Source: Salvia splendens
Lineage: Eukaryota; Streptophyta; Magnoliopsida; Lamiales; Lamiaceae
Assembly (NCBI RefSeq): GCF_004379255.2
Contig: NC_056035.1
Location: 34,239,208 to 34,303,207, forward strand
Direction of reading: 5' to 3'
Length of the DNA: 64,000 nucleotides
Below the pieces are notes generated by a model, which searched no databases, was not told where the DNA came from, and was given only the letters and a program-made list of their open reading frames with translations. Below are positions 32,832 to 46,102 of the stretch, piece after piece; the stretch's first letter is position 1, and the number at the start of each line of letters is the position of its first letter. Made by a program: the position numbers and the translations under genes.

Positions 32832-35800
32832 TGTTGGAAAGAAATCAAGTAAATCAATGTGAGAAGATTATGGGAATCAAATCGAAGTGCAAATAATTGT
32901 GGAGATATGGAATTGATTGTAAATTACCGAGAATAAGGTAATTAGAATTAGGGTAGATCTTACCTTATTTTGTATAGCCTCCCTCCTATATAGATTGATG
33001 TAATGCACGATTGATCTTAAGTTGAATGAAAAGAATAAACCATTTCAACATGGCATCAAAGCAAACGCTCGGAAAAAAACATCATCTTAGCCCAATAAAC
33101 CTTTCCCGACCTAAGGCAAAAACCAAGTCATGGCCGAGGATGGAACCAAAGAAACCGAAACCAAACCAAATCTCCCAGACGACCACAAACTGAGAGTGAG
33201 TAAGAATGTTACCATAGCCGTGAAGCTCAATGGAACAAATTACTCAATATGGGCGCGGCTCATGAAAATTCAGATCGGGAGTAGGAGTGTACTCCGACAC
33301 ATCAACGGCAACCCGCCACCGCCCGAACGAGGAACGGCCGGTTATACGAAGTGGGAGGAAACGGACTTAATCGTTTTCTCGTGGATTCTAGACAACATCG
33401 AAACTGATATCGTCATCGATTTCGCCCATCACCAAACGGCAGAGGCCGTATGGAAAAGCCTAGCCGTGACGTTCGAAAGCACGTCCGATCCCTTCCTACT
33501 GTTCGATCTAGAGGAGAAGGCAGAAAATGTTAAACAAGGAGAACAGAGCCTTGAAACATATTGGCGGCACTTACATGGAACATGGATAGACGTGGATCAG
33601 TGCCAAGAACAACCCGTCACGTGTTGTGCAAAGGAATCAGACAATTCTGAAAATACATTGAAACACGGCGGCTTTTCAAAATTCTTACCGGCCTGAACCC
33701 GAGGTACGACCAAATGAAATGGGAGGTGCTCAAAGACAAACCGTGGCCCTCAGCCGAGGCCGCGTACGGTTGGATTAAGAGGGAGACTGCCCGGCTTAGG
33801 GTCATGCCAGCAACCACCATCGAATCCACCGTCGCAACCAACGATACATCATCATCGGGCGGGATCGAGATCGGATTCGCGGCCCGCAACCAGCAGAGGA
33901 GTGGACAACCGCCGCATCGCCTCGGCACACCAACCGCCCCAAATCCCCGGCCATTCAAACAAGACAAGTCAAAATTGTGGTACTCATACTGTGGAAAACA
34001 CAAACACACGAAGGAATCGTGTTTCCTTCTTGTTGGATTCCCGGAATGGTGGGATGAGAACCAAAAGGCTAAAGCAAGATTGGCGATCGGTGTAACCGAA
34101 AGTGGATGGGGCACATTCCCGGCGATCGGAGCGGGCAAACAAGAGGCCGCCGACGCTCAAGGATGGCCGGAGAACAGAGGCGGAGCAATTGGGGAGGCAG
34201 CAATCACCGAGTTTAGGAGGAACGACGGACTATTCGGAGGTAACGGGTTAGGGTTGTTTAACCCTAACCCCCATTTTGTGTTTATACATCAGTCCCTTAG
34301 TTCCCCAAAATGTCAAAATATACCCCATCCAGCTTTTCCCATTGCACATAAGTCCCCCAGATCCGATAAATCACATAATTTGCCCCAAAATGTTTTGTCT
34401 ATGCAATTGAATCCTCTGAAAGCCGAAAATACAAAACTAACCCCCCAGTTTCGAAAAATCCTTTTGTTAGTCCTAATTATTTTGCACCCCTTGAAAACAC
34501 CCATATTGTGTGCATGGCAAAAAATTTGAAGGGTCATACTGAAAGTGAGTGGATTTTTTATTGCGGAGCTACAGATACTATGACTTATGATAGGGAGGAT
34601 TTTTCTACTTTTAATGGAGCAATTAAAAGCCAGATTCAAACCGCAGATGGCGAATTAACATCTGTACATGGAAGTGGAACTATTGAAATATCTCCAAATT
34701 TGAAACTCAATAATTGTCTCTATGTGCCGAAATTGTCTCACAAACTGATGTCTATTAGTCACGTGACTAAGGAGCTGAACTGTACTTTATTGATGCACCC
34801 GAATTTCTGTGTGTTGCAGGATATCAGGACGAGGAGGATAATTGGGCGTGGTATTGAGCGTCAAGGCATCTATTATGTGGACGAGATAGCTCACCAAGGT
34901 GGCGCCGCGATGCTTGCTCACGGATCTGCTAATAGGGAAGCTTGGTTGTGGCACCGAAGGTTGGGTCATCCGTCTGCGGGTTATTTTAAATTACTTTTTC
35001 CGAAATTTTCGCATCTTAAAGACATTTCTTGTGAGTCGTGTGTTTTGGCTAAGAATCATAGACAGTATTTTAAATCCAGTAATACGCTTGTTAAAGACAT
35101 TTTTCCCTAGTTCATGCTGAAGTGTGGGGCCCTGCGCCTATTACTGGTGATCATGGTTTTAAGTATTTTCTCCTGTTTGTTGATGATTGCACAAGAATGA
35201 CTTGGGTGTATTTTTTGCGAAATAAATCTGAAGTGTTTGAAAAATTTGCCATATTTTTTTAAATGATTCAGACACAATTTCACAAAACTGTCTCGGTTCT
35301 TCGGTCAAACAATGGGAGGGAATTTGTCAATAAAGACATGGAATTTTTTTTTAAAACACACGGGTTAGTGCACCAAACCTCCTGTCCCTATACACCGGAG
35401 CAAAACGGTGTAGCTGAAAGAAAAAACCGAATTCTTCTTGAAATAACTCGAGCTCTGTTTTTTTATTCAAATGTCCCGAAATTTCTTTGGCCAGAAGCAG
35501 TTGCTACCTCAGTTTACCTTCTTAACTGTCTTCCTACGAAAGTACTTAATATGAAAACACCACTTCAAGTCCTTTCAAAAATGTCAAAAATCCCTGAAAC
35601 TCTCACTCTTCCGCTTAAAATTTTTGGATGCTCTGTCTATGTACACGTTCCAAAACACGAACAGACGAAATTTTCTGTGTGCGCTGTGAAATGTGTCTTC
35701 TTGGGTATGTGATTAATCAGAAGGGATATAGGTGCTATGATCCGTCATCTAGGAAAATAATCACTACTATGAATTGTAACTTCCTTGAGTGTGAGTATTT

Positions 35801-38021
35801 TTACCAAACCCAACTTAGAGGTCAGGGGGAGAGTAGTGGAAATGACCTAGGAGAGATAAGTGGACCCCCAAGTTGGTTGGTGTCTCAATCAAGCATCTCC
35901 GAGGCGGAACCAACAGAACAAGCTAGTGCCACCGCCGAGCAGGTCACGTCTACTGTAGATCCTCCTCAGCCAACCATGCCGCAGTATCCTCCTCCAGTGA
36001 TATCTGAGGTAACTCCCGATCTTGAACCTGAAAGTACATCTATTCCTATTGACAATCCTGGCACAGATGAAGTCACTGCCATTGATGGAGATACTGGTCG
36101 GTACATCCTTCCCCAGCGCAACACTCGAGGGGTTCCACCTAAAAGATACATTCCGGAGAGAATCGGGGCTAAGAGCAGGTATTCAATAGCAAATCTTGCT
36201 AAAGCCAACCTCATAGAAATGGCTAGGGCGTTCACAACCGCTCTATATGAAGAAGAAGAGGTACCTCAAACAGCAGAGGAGGCTATGAGAATGCCTCATT
36301 GGAGGAAAGCGATGATGATAGAAATGATTGCACTGATGAAGAACGAGACGTGGGATGTATGTGTCAAGCCAGAAGGTGTGCGAGTTATAGGATGCAGGTG
36401 GGTCTTCACCATCAAAAGGAGACTAGATGGATCGATTGAGAGATACAAGGCGAGATTGGTGGCCAAAGGATACACTCAAACATATGGAGTCGATTATGCC
36501 GAGACATTCTCCCCAGTTGCCAAAATCAACACTATCCGAGTCCTATTCTCCATTGCAGCCAACCAGGAGTGGCCCCTACACCAGTTTGACGTTACTAATG
36601 CCTTCCTGCATGGTGAACTCTCGAAACCAATATACATGGAAGCCCCACCAGGCTTCTCTGAAGACTTCAAAAGTGGACAAGTATGCAAACTCAAGAAGAC
36701 GTTGTATGGATTGAAACAGTCACCTCGAGCATGGTTTGGGAGATTCACCGAAGTAATGAAGAAGTACGAGTATAAGCAGAGCAACTCTGATCATACTTTG
36801 TTTCTGAAAAAGAGGGAAGGAAAGATTACCTGCCTGATCATCTATGTAGATGACATGATCCTCACCGGCGATGACGAGGAAGAAATCAAACTGTTGAGGC
36901 AGAACTTGTTTTCAGAATTTCATATGAAGGACCTTGGACTGCTGAAGTACTTTCTGGGAATAGAAGTATTGAGATCAAAGAAGAGAATCTTCATTAATCA
37001 GAGAAAGTATGTACTCGATCTACTGGAAGAAACTAGGATGTTGGATTGCAAGCCAACAGATACTCCTATGGTGCAGAATCATGGACTACAGATAGTAGAA
37101 GGAGCAGAACCTACTCATCGCACAAGGTATCAACGCTTGGTTTGAAAGCTAATTTACTGGTCACATACGAGACCGGACATCGCATACGCAGTTGGGGTGG
37201 TGAGTCAGTTTATGCACAAACCCCAAGAAGCCCATTGGGAAGTAGCACTGCGGATCGTTAGATACCTAAAAGGAACTCCGGGACATGGAGTGATGTTTAA
37301 GAAGCATGGTCATATGGACATACACGGATTCACAGATGCTGATTGGGCCGGAAATCCAACTGATTGAAAGTCAACCGCAGGGTATTTCACATTCGTTGGT
37401 GGCAATTTGGTCACCTGGCGAAGTAAGAAACAAAAGGTGGTAGCTTTGTCGAGTGCTGAAGCAGAATTTTGAGGAATTAAGAGTGGATTGACTGAGATCC
37501 TGTGGCTAAAAAGACTAATGACCGAGTTGGAATTGATGCCTTCCGGACCCTGCAAATTATTCTGTGATAACAAGGCAGCTTTCAGCATATCTGAGAACCC
37601 AATACAACATGACCGGACAAAACATGTTGAAGTTGATCGACACTTCATCAAAGACAACATTGAAGCCAAGATTGTGGAACTACCGTTTGTCCGATCAGAA
37701 GACCAGCTAGCTGATATTCTTACCAAAGCTGTGGACTCCAGAAGTTTCTATGAAGTATTGGGCAAGTTAAGTATGGATGATCCCCTTACTTAACTTGAGG
37801 GGAGTGTTGGAAAGAAATAAGTAAATCAATGTGAGAAGATTATGAGAATCAAATCAAAGTGCAAAAAATTGTGGAGATATGGAATTGATTGTAAATTACC
37901 GAGAATAAGGTAATTAAAATTAGGGTAGATCTTACCTTATTTTGTATAGCCTCCTCCTATATAGATTGATGTAATGCACGGTTGATCTTAAGTTGAATGA
38001 AAAGAATAAACCATTACAACA
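32832..38021 (+). mobile_element. Ty1/copia retrotransposon with both LTRs, decayed
   Basis: LTRs at 32832-33050 (219 bp) and 37805-38021 (217 bp), TGTTGGAAAG...CAACA, nearly identical. Flanks GGTAT (32827-32831) and GGCAT (38022-38026) match at 4 of 5. The primer-binding site TGGCATCAAAGC directly follows the 5' LTR and differs from the initiator-Met type TGGTATCAGAGC at two bases. The polypurine tract TTGAGGGGAG directly precedes the 3' LTR. Coding order gag, protease, integrase, reverse transcriptase, RNase H is diagnostic of copia. Short LTRs suggest an Ale-like lineage, which is a guess. Confidence 0.92.
33130..37793 (+). pseudogene. Copia gag-pol, multiply frameshifted and interrupted
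   Basis: Gag from the ATG at 33130 (KLNGTNYSIWARLMKIQIGS) breaks near 33650 and resumes as MKWEVLKDKPW. The zinc knuckle reads YSYCGKHKHTKESC, with the first Cys replaced by Tyr. The protease site reads FYCGATD where DSGA is expected. The pre-integrase block AWLWHRRLGHPS is present. The integrase has LRSNNGREF in place of the usual DNGGEF, plus a shift near 35100 and a stop near 35261. A shift at about 35705 precedes the reverse transcriptase, which keeps RYKARLVAKGYTQ, YIYMEAPPGF-like text and the YVDDM active site. RNase H (GFTDADWAG, LSSAEAEF, ADILTKAV) has a shift near 37143 and stops near 37366 and 37471. No functional polyprotein. Confidence 0.92.
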
Positions 38022-38067
38022 GGCATCATTATTCTGTCATCACTATTTGAGATTTCTCAGATAATAA

Positions 38068-38935
38068 GAGCATCCACTACGCTGTCCCCCACCGTCCCCC
38101 CACCGTCCCTTAAACTACTATTTGAGGGCACCACTATACTTTATTCCTCCATCCCTTAACTAAGGGACGGAAACTGCAACGCTCCGTCCCTTAACCGTCC
38201 CTTAAATTACTATTCATTAAATTTCATTTTTATTTTTTTTTCCAACACAATTCAATTAAAACAAACACACTTTATTAAAATTAAAACAACATTAAAATTA
38301 AAAAGGATCCATTAGTTGATGGATGTATGTATGTCCGGGAGCGTCGTGGAGGCGGCGCGGTTGCGATGGATGTATGTCCGGGAGCGTCTTGGAGGCGGCG
38401 CGGCTTCCTCCGCCTCTCGGCGTCGATCTTCTTCAAGTGATTGTTCCATTAGTTGACGCATTTGCTCAAAAGGATCCATTTGTTTGAGTTGATTTAAGAT
38501 GAAATTGGAGTGGTTATAGAGAGGATTTGAGAGGAATAGATGTGTGTTTGTGTGTGAAATGAGTATGAAATAGGATTATTTATAGAGTAAATAAATAAAA
38601 AATAAAAAAAAAGAAAATAAAAAATTAACGGTGACATTACCGTTTGAAAAATAATTTTTTTTTTATTAAAATTCGAATTTAAAAAAAAAACGAATTATTG
38701 CGTCATCCGTGACGACGCCCACTCGCGGGCCAGCGAGTGGGCGTCACGCATACATCGGGGGCGCGACACGTCGCCCGGGCGCGTGTCGGAACGACGCGTC
38801 CCTTGTCTCGCGGCTACGAGCTACGGGACGGCTGGGGACGGGCTACGGGACGGGACGAACGTTGCAACGCGTCCCGCGGCGGAACCGTCCCTCCAGGACG
38901 GAACGCGAGCCGCGCGGGACGCGTAGTGGATGCTC
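38068..38935 (-). mobile_element. Harbinger-derived element with N-terminal transposase stub
   Basis: The inverted ends share GAGCATCCACTACGC, with TAA duplications at 38065-38067 and 38936-38938. Minus-strand text from about 38480 reads MDPFEQMRQLMEQSLEEDRR and a Pro/Arg-rich segment typical of the start of plant Harbinger transposases, then ends. A roughly 40-bp unit with TGTATGTCCGGGAGCGTC is duplicated at about 38325-38400. The right arm is GC-rich with GGGACG repeats. The core nuclease is missing. It lies just upstream of the SPL7-like gene. Confidence 0.82.
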
Positions 38936-39093
38936 TAAAGGCCTTCGGTTAACCACCTACACACCTACCGCCATAACCTGCAACCAAGTCCACCTTTGCT
39001 TTAAATCATAGATAAACCATCAAGATCAAATTTTTTTCGTAATCCCTCCTCTCCCACTCCGCCAAATTCCTGCATTTCCGCCGCAGTCAAGAA

Positions 39094-42000
39094 ATGGAGC
39101 ACAACTCGCCGCCGCCAATCCCTAGCCCAGTGTATCTCCCATTCACGGCCGCCGACCCCACCGAATCCGCCCTCTTCGACTGGTCCGATTTCCTGGATTT
39201 CGACATCGACGAAGCCCTCAACACCCCTTTCGCCATCTCCGAGCCCGGGTCAGGGCCGGAGCAGGAGCCCGGATCCGACCAAAGCCAGCAGTCGGAGAGT
39301 CTGGGCCGGGTCAGGAAGCGGGACCCGAGATTGCTTTGCCCGAATTTCGTGGCGGGAGTGGTTCCGTGCGCGTGCCCCGAATTGGACAAGAAATTGGAGG
39401 AGGAGGAGGAATCCGTTCTCCCCGGGAAGAAGCGGACCCGAGCGGTCCGGGCCCCTGCCGCGGGCCCGCTCCTCTGCCAGGTGCCGGGCTGCGAGGCCGA
39501 CATCAGTGAGCTCAAAGGCTATCACAAGCGCCACCGCGTCTGCCTCCAGTGCGCTCACGCCGCCGTCGTGGTGCTCGATGGGGAGAGCAAGAGATACTGC
39601 CAGCAGTGTGGAAAGTAAGTTTTTTTTTTCCTATTGATTTTGATTCTGTGAGGATTGATTTCATCAGTTGTGAAGTGAGAACATGGATTGATTTTGATTC
39701 TGTGAGTTTCATGATGGTTATTCGGGAAGTTGGTTAATTGGTTCCCTTTTTTATCCAGTGCATTTAATAATAGAACATTGGGTGTGTATTGCTTATGTTT
39801 ATTCCTTTGTCAATTGGATCTTTCTTCCCTCTCACTTGGGATATTAGGTTTTCAAATTACAAGAGATGGTATTTAATTTTCTGCACTGTACTAAATCATT
39901 GTCGTTCATGGTAATGCTCCTTCTAACGGGGATGCAGATTATGTCAGTTCGATATACAAGTTGAGTTGAGGCTTATATATGCCTGAGTAAGAGTAGTGAG
40001 GAAATCAATCACTTGTTTCATTGATGCAAATCATAATCCAACTCAACTGTAATGGAGTTAGCAGAAGTTTTGTATCTTTCTCGCTGAAGTTAACTTACCC
40101 TAGGCAATTTTTTCTCACATGTAAATATGTCATGATGCTGGCAGGTTTCATCTCTTGTCCAATTTTGATGAGGGTAAACGAAGTTGCCGGAGAAAATTAG
40201 AAAAACACAATGACAGACGTCGAAGAAAATCTAATGAGTCTAGAGGAGGCACAGATAAGGAACCTCCACAAGTTGTTTTGGTTGATGATGTCAAGGAAGA
40301 TGATGATGGAGGAAAAGGTATGACAGTTGTATATGGTGCAGATGATAATTTACAATTTTACCAGCTTTGAACCACCTCATTTCCCACAGTCCTTATGATT
40401 TGGGGAATGCTTCTAAGTGTTTAGATACTTAAATCTTAGAAGGAACCTAAGATCATATGTTGCTAGAAATTGAAAAATTATGAGGAATTATTGCTCCACG
40501 ATATGATTTTGTTTTTTTCTTAAACGATTGTGGGGGAATTAGCTAGCATTTTGCATGTTCTTGACCATCCTAAATGAATTGTTGATGCTCCAGATGGAGC
40601 GAGTCCGAGCATTCAGATTGAAGAAAAGGAAATATTGTTGAAATTGGATGGACATGTCACGGCAGTATCTTCTGATCCAGATGCCCAGAGTTTTCTTGGT
40701 GAGAGGGTTGCACCGTTTCCTGTACCCGGTGAAATTCATATTAACGGGCATAAGCACAGTCCAAACTCTAAACGCGCTGCATCTTACAGTGACAATTTTT
40801 CCTCCGTGGTAACCATCTATCTCATGCATCTGTCTTTTATTTACTTTTCACTCTAGCTGAGTTTAATCCCTTTTGCTTCTAAACTCCTCTCAGTGTCCAA
40901 CTGGTCGAATATCCTTTAAGCTGTATGACTGGAACCCTGCTGAGTTTCCTCGACGGCTGAGACTGCAAGTATTCAACAGATTCTTATTGCAGTTTAGTAT
41001 ATAAGGGAGATATATCAATATTATCTCTATCAGTAAAGTGATGGGTTTAACATTTTTCTTACTATTTTTGGTTAGATATTTGAATGGTTGGCTAGCATGC
41101 CTGTTGAGTTGGAGGGTTATATCCGTCCAGGTTGTACAATTTTGACAGCTTTCATAGCAATGCCAAAGCCAATGTGGCTTAAGGTAATCCCAGATCTATA
41201 TTCTTCATATCTTTGGTGCAAATATGGATACTCGTAAAGTTTTAGTCCTCATCCATATAGCATAAGTTGAGCTTAAGATAAACGATAAAATGATATATAT
41301 GGGGAGGCTGCACTCTAAGTCTAAATGTAGTGTCAGAGAAACGAACAATGATAGTTAAATACTTTTGTATTGTTGCTTACAGTTATGTTGATTACATCAA
41401 TTGGATATAGCTCCTCTAAATAATCAGGATTCATACACGTCTTCTTGCATGATATGATAGTTCATAAATAGTTATGATCCATGCCCGCCCTTCTTGAATT
41501 ATGTATCTAGTCATGGTACGGACATTTTATTGTTAAGTACAGGCCTTACAGATATCTTATTCCTAGCTATTCTGTATTCTTGCCTCGAACAGTTATTGGA
41601 TAAACCAGCTTCATGCATAAAAGATCTTATTGGCTCGCCTGGGAGCATGCTATCTGGAAAAGGGACAATGCTTGTTTATGTCAATGATATGATATTCCGT
41701 GTCACAAAAGGTTGGTTTGAGTTCTACTGTATGATTAATGGTCTTGGTTTGTTGACATCTGTGATCACCCATCAATTTATTTGTTTATTTTGTCAGTTGC
41801 AAAGATTTAGTTGTATAAACTACCTTCAAAGTTTGTTGTAGTTTAGTTCAATCGATTCATGAACGTCACCTTCACAAATTTTGTAAACTGCCGAGGAATA
41901 GATTGCTCTGTTTCTGGATTGAGCTTGAAGCGCTTAAAATTGTGTTTGGATATGTTCTGCGAATTCATTTGCGGTTGAAGTTGTCTTATCGTGTAAGGAA

Positions 42001-44021
42001 GTGAACTGTGTTTTACATTTTCAGACTAAAGATGAATAAATTAACTTTGAATCAACAGCAGGCACAAAATTTAAAACTTTTGATATCCTTAAATTGTGTT
42101 TGCATTTCCAGTCAATAATGCATGCCGGCTATTTTCAATAAACAATGCATGCCGACGACTTAAGAGTTAGATTCTTTAAGAATATTTGACTACATTTTAT
42201 CCCAAGATTATGATATTTTGAGTGGATGGGAATAAGTGGAACATTTTTCTCCCTGGAGTTATGGACTATTTGATTGATGCACTGGGAAGAAAAATTTATC
42301 TCTAATTACCTTCCGATATCTTGCTGGATTCTTGTGAAAACAGATGCACATTCAGTAATACCAGTCAGCATAAAGGATAAATATCCTAAGCTTCATTATA
42401 TCTACCCGACTTGCTTTGAGGCCGGCAGGCAGATGGAGTTTGTAGCTTGTGGAAGTGACCTGCTCCAACCTAAGTTTCGGTATATATGGATTCTACTCCT
42501 GATAAGATATTGCTTGACTTTATTCCTCAAGGTTTCTTCTTTTTCAAGAATACCTGTGTTTCATATGGCTTAACCTTTTCTGATCTTCATGTAATATTTC
42601 AATTTCTCATTAATATGGATTTCTTCAAGGTGACAAGTAGTTTCTTCGATTGCCTTTGGCAGATTTCTAGTCTCTTGTGATGGACGGTACTTGGCGTACA
42701 AAATTTGTGTCTCGTCTCTGTGCTGTAAGAAAGGAGAGACCAACTATTTTAACCATCAACTGGTTAAGATATCTGTTCCTGAAACTGACATGAATCTCTC
42801 TGGGCCGGCATTCATTGAGGTGAGGATTGTGGTCGACTCACCTTTGCTCTTTCGGTGTTCTTGTGTAAACTAATTATGTGGTTGTTTCTCATTACGCATC
42901 AAAAAGAATACGAATTGGAATGATAAAACATTGGCATTGTTGTGTTTCCTTATTCCGTGACTGAGCTGCTTGTACAGGTTGAGAACCAGTCTGGTCTATC
43001 AAACTTCATTCCGATCTTTTTTGGCAATAAAGAAACTTGCGAAGAAATAGAGATCTTGCAACGAACCTTTGATACCTCAACATCCTCCCAAGAACAACCT
43101 GCGCCACTTTCAAGGCCTGCATGCGGAGTCCTAGCCTCAAGACAAACACGTTTCTCGGGGTTTCTTTTAGATTTAGGATGGTCGTTGAAGAAACCAGTGT
43201 CGGGGAAATCATTGACCTCTTCAGACGCACAAAGATTCAACTATTTGTTAGACTTTCTGATAGAGAAAGGACCCTCTGTAATTTTGGAGAGAGTATTTCG
43301 CTCGTTGGAATCTTCAATAGATAAAACTGATGTTGCTGAAGTATCTGATTCCGATATGAGGTCATTAAAGACAAAAATGGGGATTGTACGGCTTATGCTT
43401 GACCACAGAACACAGGATAGAGGTCCTGCAGCGACCTCTGCATCGGATGGAAATGTTCAACATCAAAGCAAAGATGGTCGTTTCGTTGTGCAAGCTAGTG
43501 CCACTAAAACGGTATGGTTACCAAATTTCCTAGTTTTTGTTGGATATTCAGTTTATCAATAATAGATATTTACCTAAGCAAAATATGTTCATCAGAAGTT
43601 CATGTACATGAAATTCAAAAAATACACAAATCTGAATAAGAGGCAATTGACCAATTCTTGATATCACTTATAGCAGAAAATCTAAATGGAACTGGCATTT
43701 GATGTTGCGGTGCCATTTTAAACTTTGCAGGAAACGCTAGGCGACATTCCCTGGGGAAGAGAGGCTTCATCACTGGATGCTGTTGCTGCAACAGCTCCTC
43801 TCATCAACAAAGAGGTAGTCATGAATGTCAACAGTCATTATCGGCCACAAAAATCACCCAGTCTCATGTCATCACGTACATTTCTAACTTCGCGGCCCCT
43901 CATGACGGCTGTTGCTGCCGTTTGCATCTGTTTGGGAGCCTGTGTCGCCCTCTTCCACCCTCAAAAGGTCGACCAGATCGCCACCACTATCCGGAGGTGC
44001 TTGTTTGACAACCCTAAATAG
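39094..44021 (+). CDS. SPL7: SBP-box transcription factor, SPL7-like (copper-deficiency regulator)
   Basis: Ten exons: 39094-39614, 40145-40317, 40594-40808, 40894-40968, 41076-41183, 41593-41710, 42344-42479, 42663-42819, 42978-43511 and 43731-44021. They join into one frame of 775 aa (Arabidopsis SPL7 is about 800). The SBP domain covers residues about 128-203, split by intron 1 after [25 protein letters not shown] with the first zinc site closed by Cys (RVCLQC), then the second site and nuclear signal [18 protein letters not shown]. Further SPL7-specific parts: [39 protein letters not shown] (across exons 8-9), and a C-terminal hydrophobic segment [18 protein letters not shown]7 binds GTAC motifs and activates copper-uptake and copper-miRNA genes when copper is low. 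Orthology rests on the whole-protein match, not only the SBP box. Confidence 0.93.
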
Positions 44022-45223
44022 ATACGGCCGCCTGTCTTGGCTACACTGTAGTCGAATGTACAGCGCGTTGCACGTGGATCTTGATTGTGCATCTTGCCAT
44101 AGCTTTGAAGATAGTTGTAATCTTAGGGTGTTTTGTAACTCTGTTGGTCATGATAATGGTGTACCTTGTGAACTTTATTCTTGTAAGGTTTATATTAGAC
44201 GTTTGAGTATATAATTTTCAAATGCAATTTATAATGAGTGAACACTATAGTCTCAAAATAAGGAGCTCTAATTCTAGTCACGCTAGCACTACAAAAAACT
44301 TACTCCTGTCTTGCTGCAAGTGAACAACTTCTTTTCGCAATGAGATTTATAAATATTAGATGTTGTGTTTTCTCATTTTTAGTTTGTCCTATAAAAATGT
44401 CATAAGACTTTATAAAAAAAATTCTCTCACTCAATATATAAAATTCTCTTTCACCTCAAAATAACATCTCCTAATATCACATGTCATCACCCAACTATGA
44501 TATCTATTATAGGACGGAGAGGATACTTTTTATTTTTATGTAGTACTACAATTTTATTTATTGTGTTTTTAATTTGATTAATTGTCTCTGCATTTTCTTT
44601 TTTCAAATGTAAGTTCACTTTTTTAATTATAAAACTAACCTAATCAACTTTCATGTAGCTTCTAGAAAAGTTTTTAATAAATTATTTTATTCAACTGATA
44701 TTTTTTATTTTTAATATTTAGAACGTTATGGTCAAAACTCGATCAAATAAAATAATTATATGTTTTTAACTCATTTATTTAATATGTTGAAGCTATAAAA
44801 TACTCCTACTATTTTCTATTTTCTTTACATAATATTAAAGTTTGTAGCTCAATTAATACATACAATAAATTAATGTTTGATACATGATAAGTGAATATTA
44901 ATTATCTTTACAGTTTGATTTTATGAATTTCATTATATTGTTTTTAATTATTTATTTTCCAAAATTTTAACTCCTCTATTTAACATTTTAAAGATATGTA
45001 GATAATAGTTTTTCTTTTTTTTATAAAGTAGAGTTCTTAGCTCAATTCATATGCAACAAACTAAATTTTGTTAATGCTAATTGAATTTACGGTTTCGAGT
45101 TTAAGAATTTCATAATTTTATATTTAATTCTATACTTTTTAAAGTATTAATTTCGATAAATAAACATTTAGAATGTTACGACGAACCTCTATAAAAAATA
45201 ATCACATAATTTTAACTCTTCTA
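44022..45223. other. 3' UTR of SPL7-like gene, then AT-rich intergenic sequence
   Basis: No gene. Near 44386-44515 GTCCTATAAAAATGTCATA and a distant TATAGGACGGAGAG look like the arms of a degraded Stowaway-type MITE. Confidence 0.4.
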
Positions 45224-45438
45224 CTTCCTCCGTCTCACTTTAGGAGTCCTGGTCACTTTTTCGCACTCATTTTATAAAAATGATAATAAATCGTTAAAAT
45301 GGAGAAATGATAAAGCATGAGAGATAATAATGTTGAGAAGAGTTTTCTCTAATTTATTCTTTCTCTTACTTTACCTATTATATTTTTATAAAATGAGTGT
45401 GCAAAAGTGACCGAGATTTCTAAAGTGGACGGATGGAG
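45224..45438. mobile_element. Stowaway MITE (Tc1/mariner)
   Basis: 215 bp flanked by TA on both sides. The ends CTTCCTCCGTCTCACTTTAG and the inverse CTCCATCCGTCCACTTTAG match well, and the similarity runs on through a GGTCAC block. Confidence 0.8.
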
Positions 45439-46021
45439 TATTTAACATGAGGAGCACTGTGCATTTAATATTTACTTTTTTTTAATGAAATATTAGAGTC
45501 TTAGCTTAATTCACAAGCCTGTGAACTACCGATACAAACCTAGAATCAAATCTCAGATTCCTAATTCTTGCTCAGGTATGCAATGCTCCTATACTTATTA
45601 TGGGATCGATAATTCTTGCATTGAAAAAGCTGTGCAGTAGATTTAATCTCCTCGAGGCCTAATATTAGGCTTCTTATCCTATTTCTTTTTCAAATAAATC
45701 GAAAACTGAAGATTGCATCTTTAATAACTGAAGTCAGAGGTATAGTATATAATCCACAGACTTTCGACAACCCATTGATATCAACCTAGTTTGTTTCCTT
45801 GTTCTGCCCTTAAATTTCGATGAATTTATAGGTATGGTAGATTTATGGATTTCGTGTGTTGCAATTATTGAAGTTATTTGTGTTGGCAGGGAAGAGAGAT
45901 GTGTGGGTATGAGAATGTGATTGGATGTGATGTAGTAAATGATCAGAAATGACTTTATTTTTGTAAAAAAATAGAGGATACTTACGATAATGCGTAGGCA
46001 CGTCTGTCTTACTTTTCCATA

Positions 46022-46028
46022 TATAAAT
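46022..46028 (+). promoter_or_regulatory. Probable TATA box of the sterol reductase gene
   Basis: TATAAAT 75-80 nt before the ATG at 46103, a normal distance for a short plant leader. Confidence 0.5.
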
Positions 46029-46102
46029 TCATAACTGTTTTTGGCGTCTGGTTTAAATCTGCAGTCCGGAGCTTCTCACTTCACTCTCGAAGACGAAGAG
46101 AA

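Noticed and set aside
39087..39558. Minus-strand frames of 100-140 codons
   Set aside because: Shadows of the GC-rich first exon of the SPL7-like gene.
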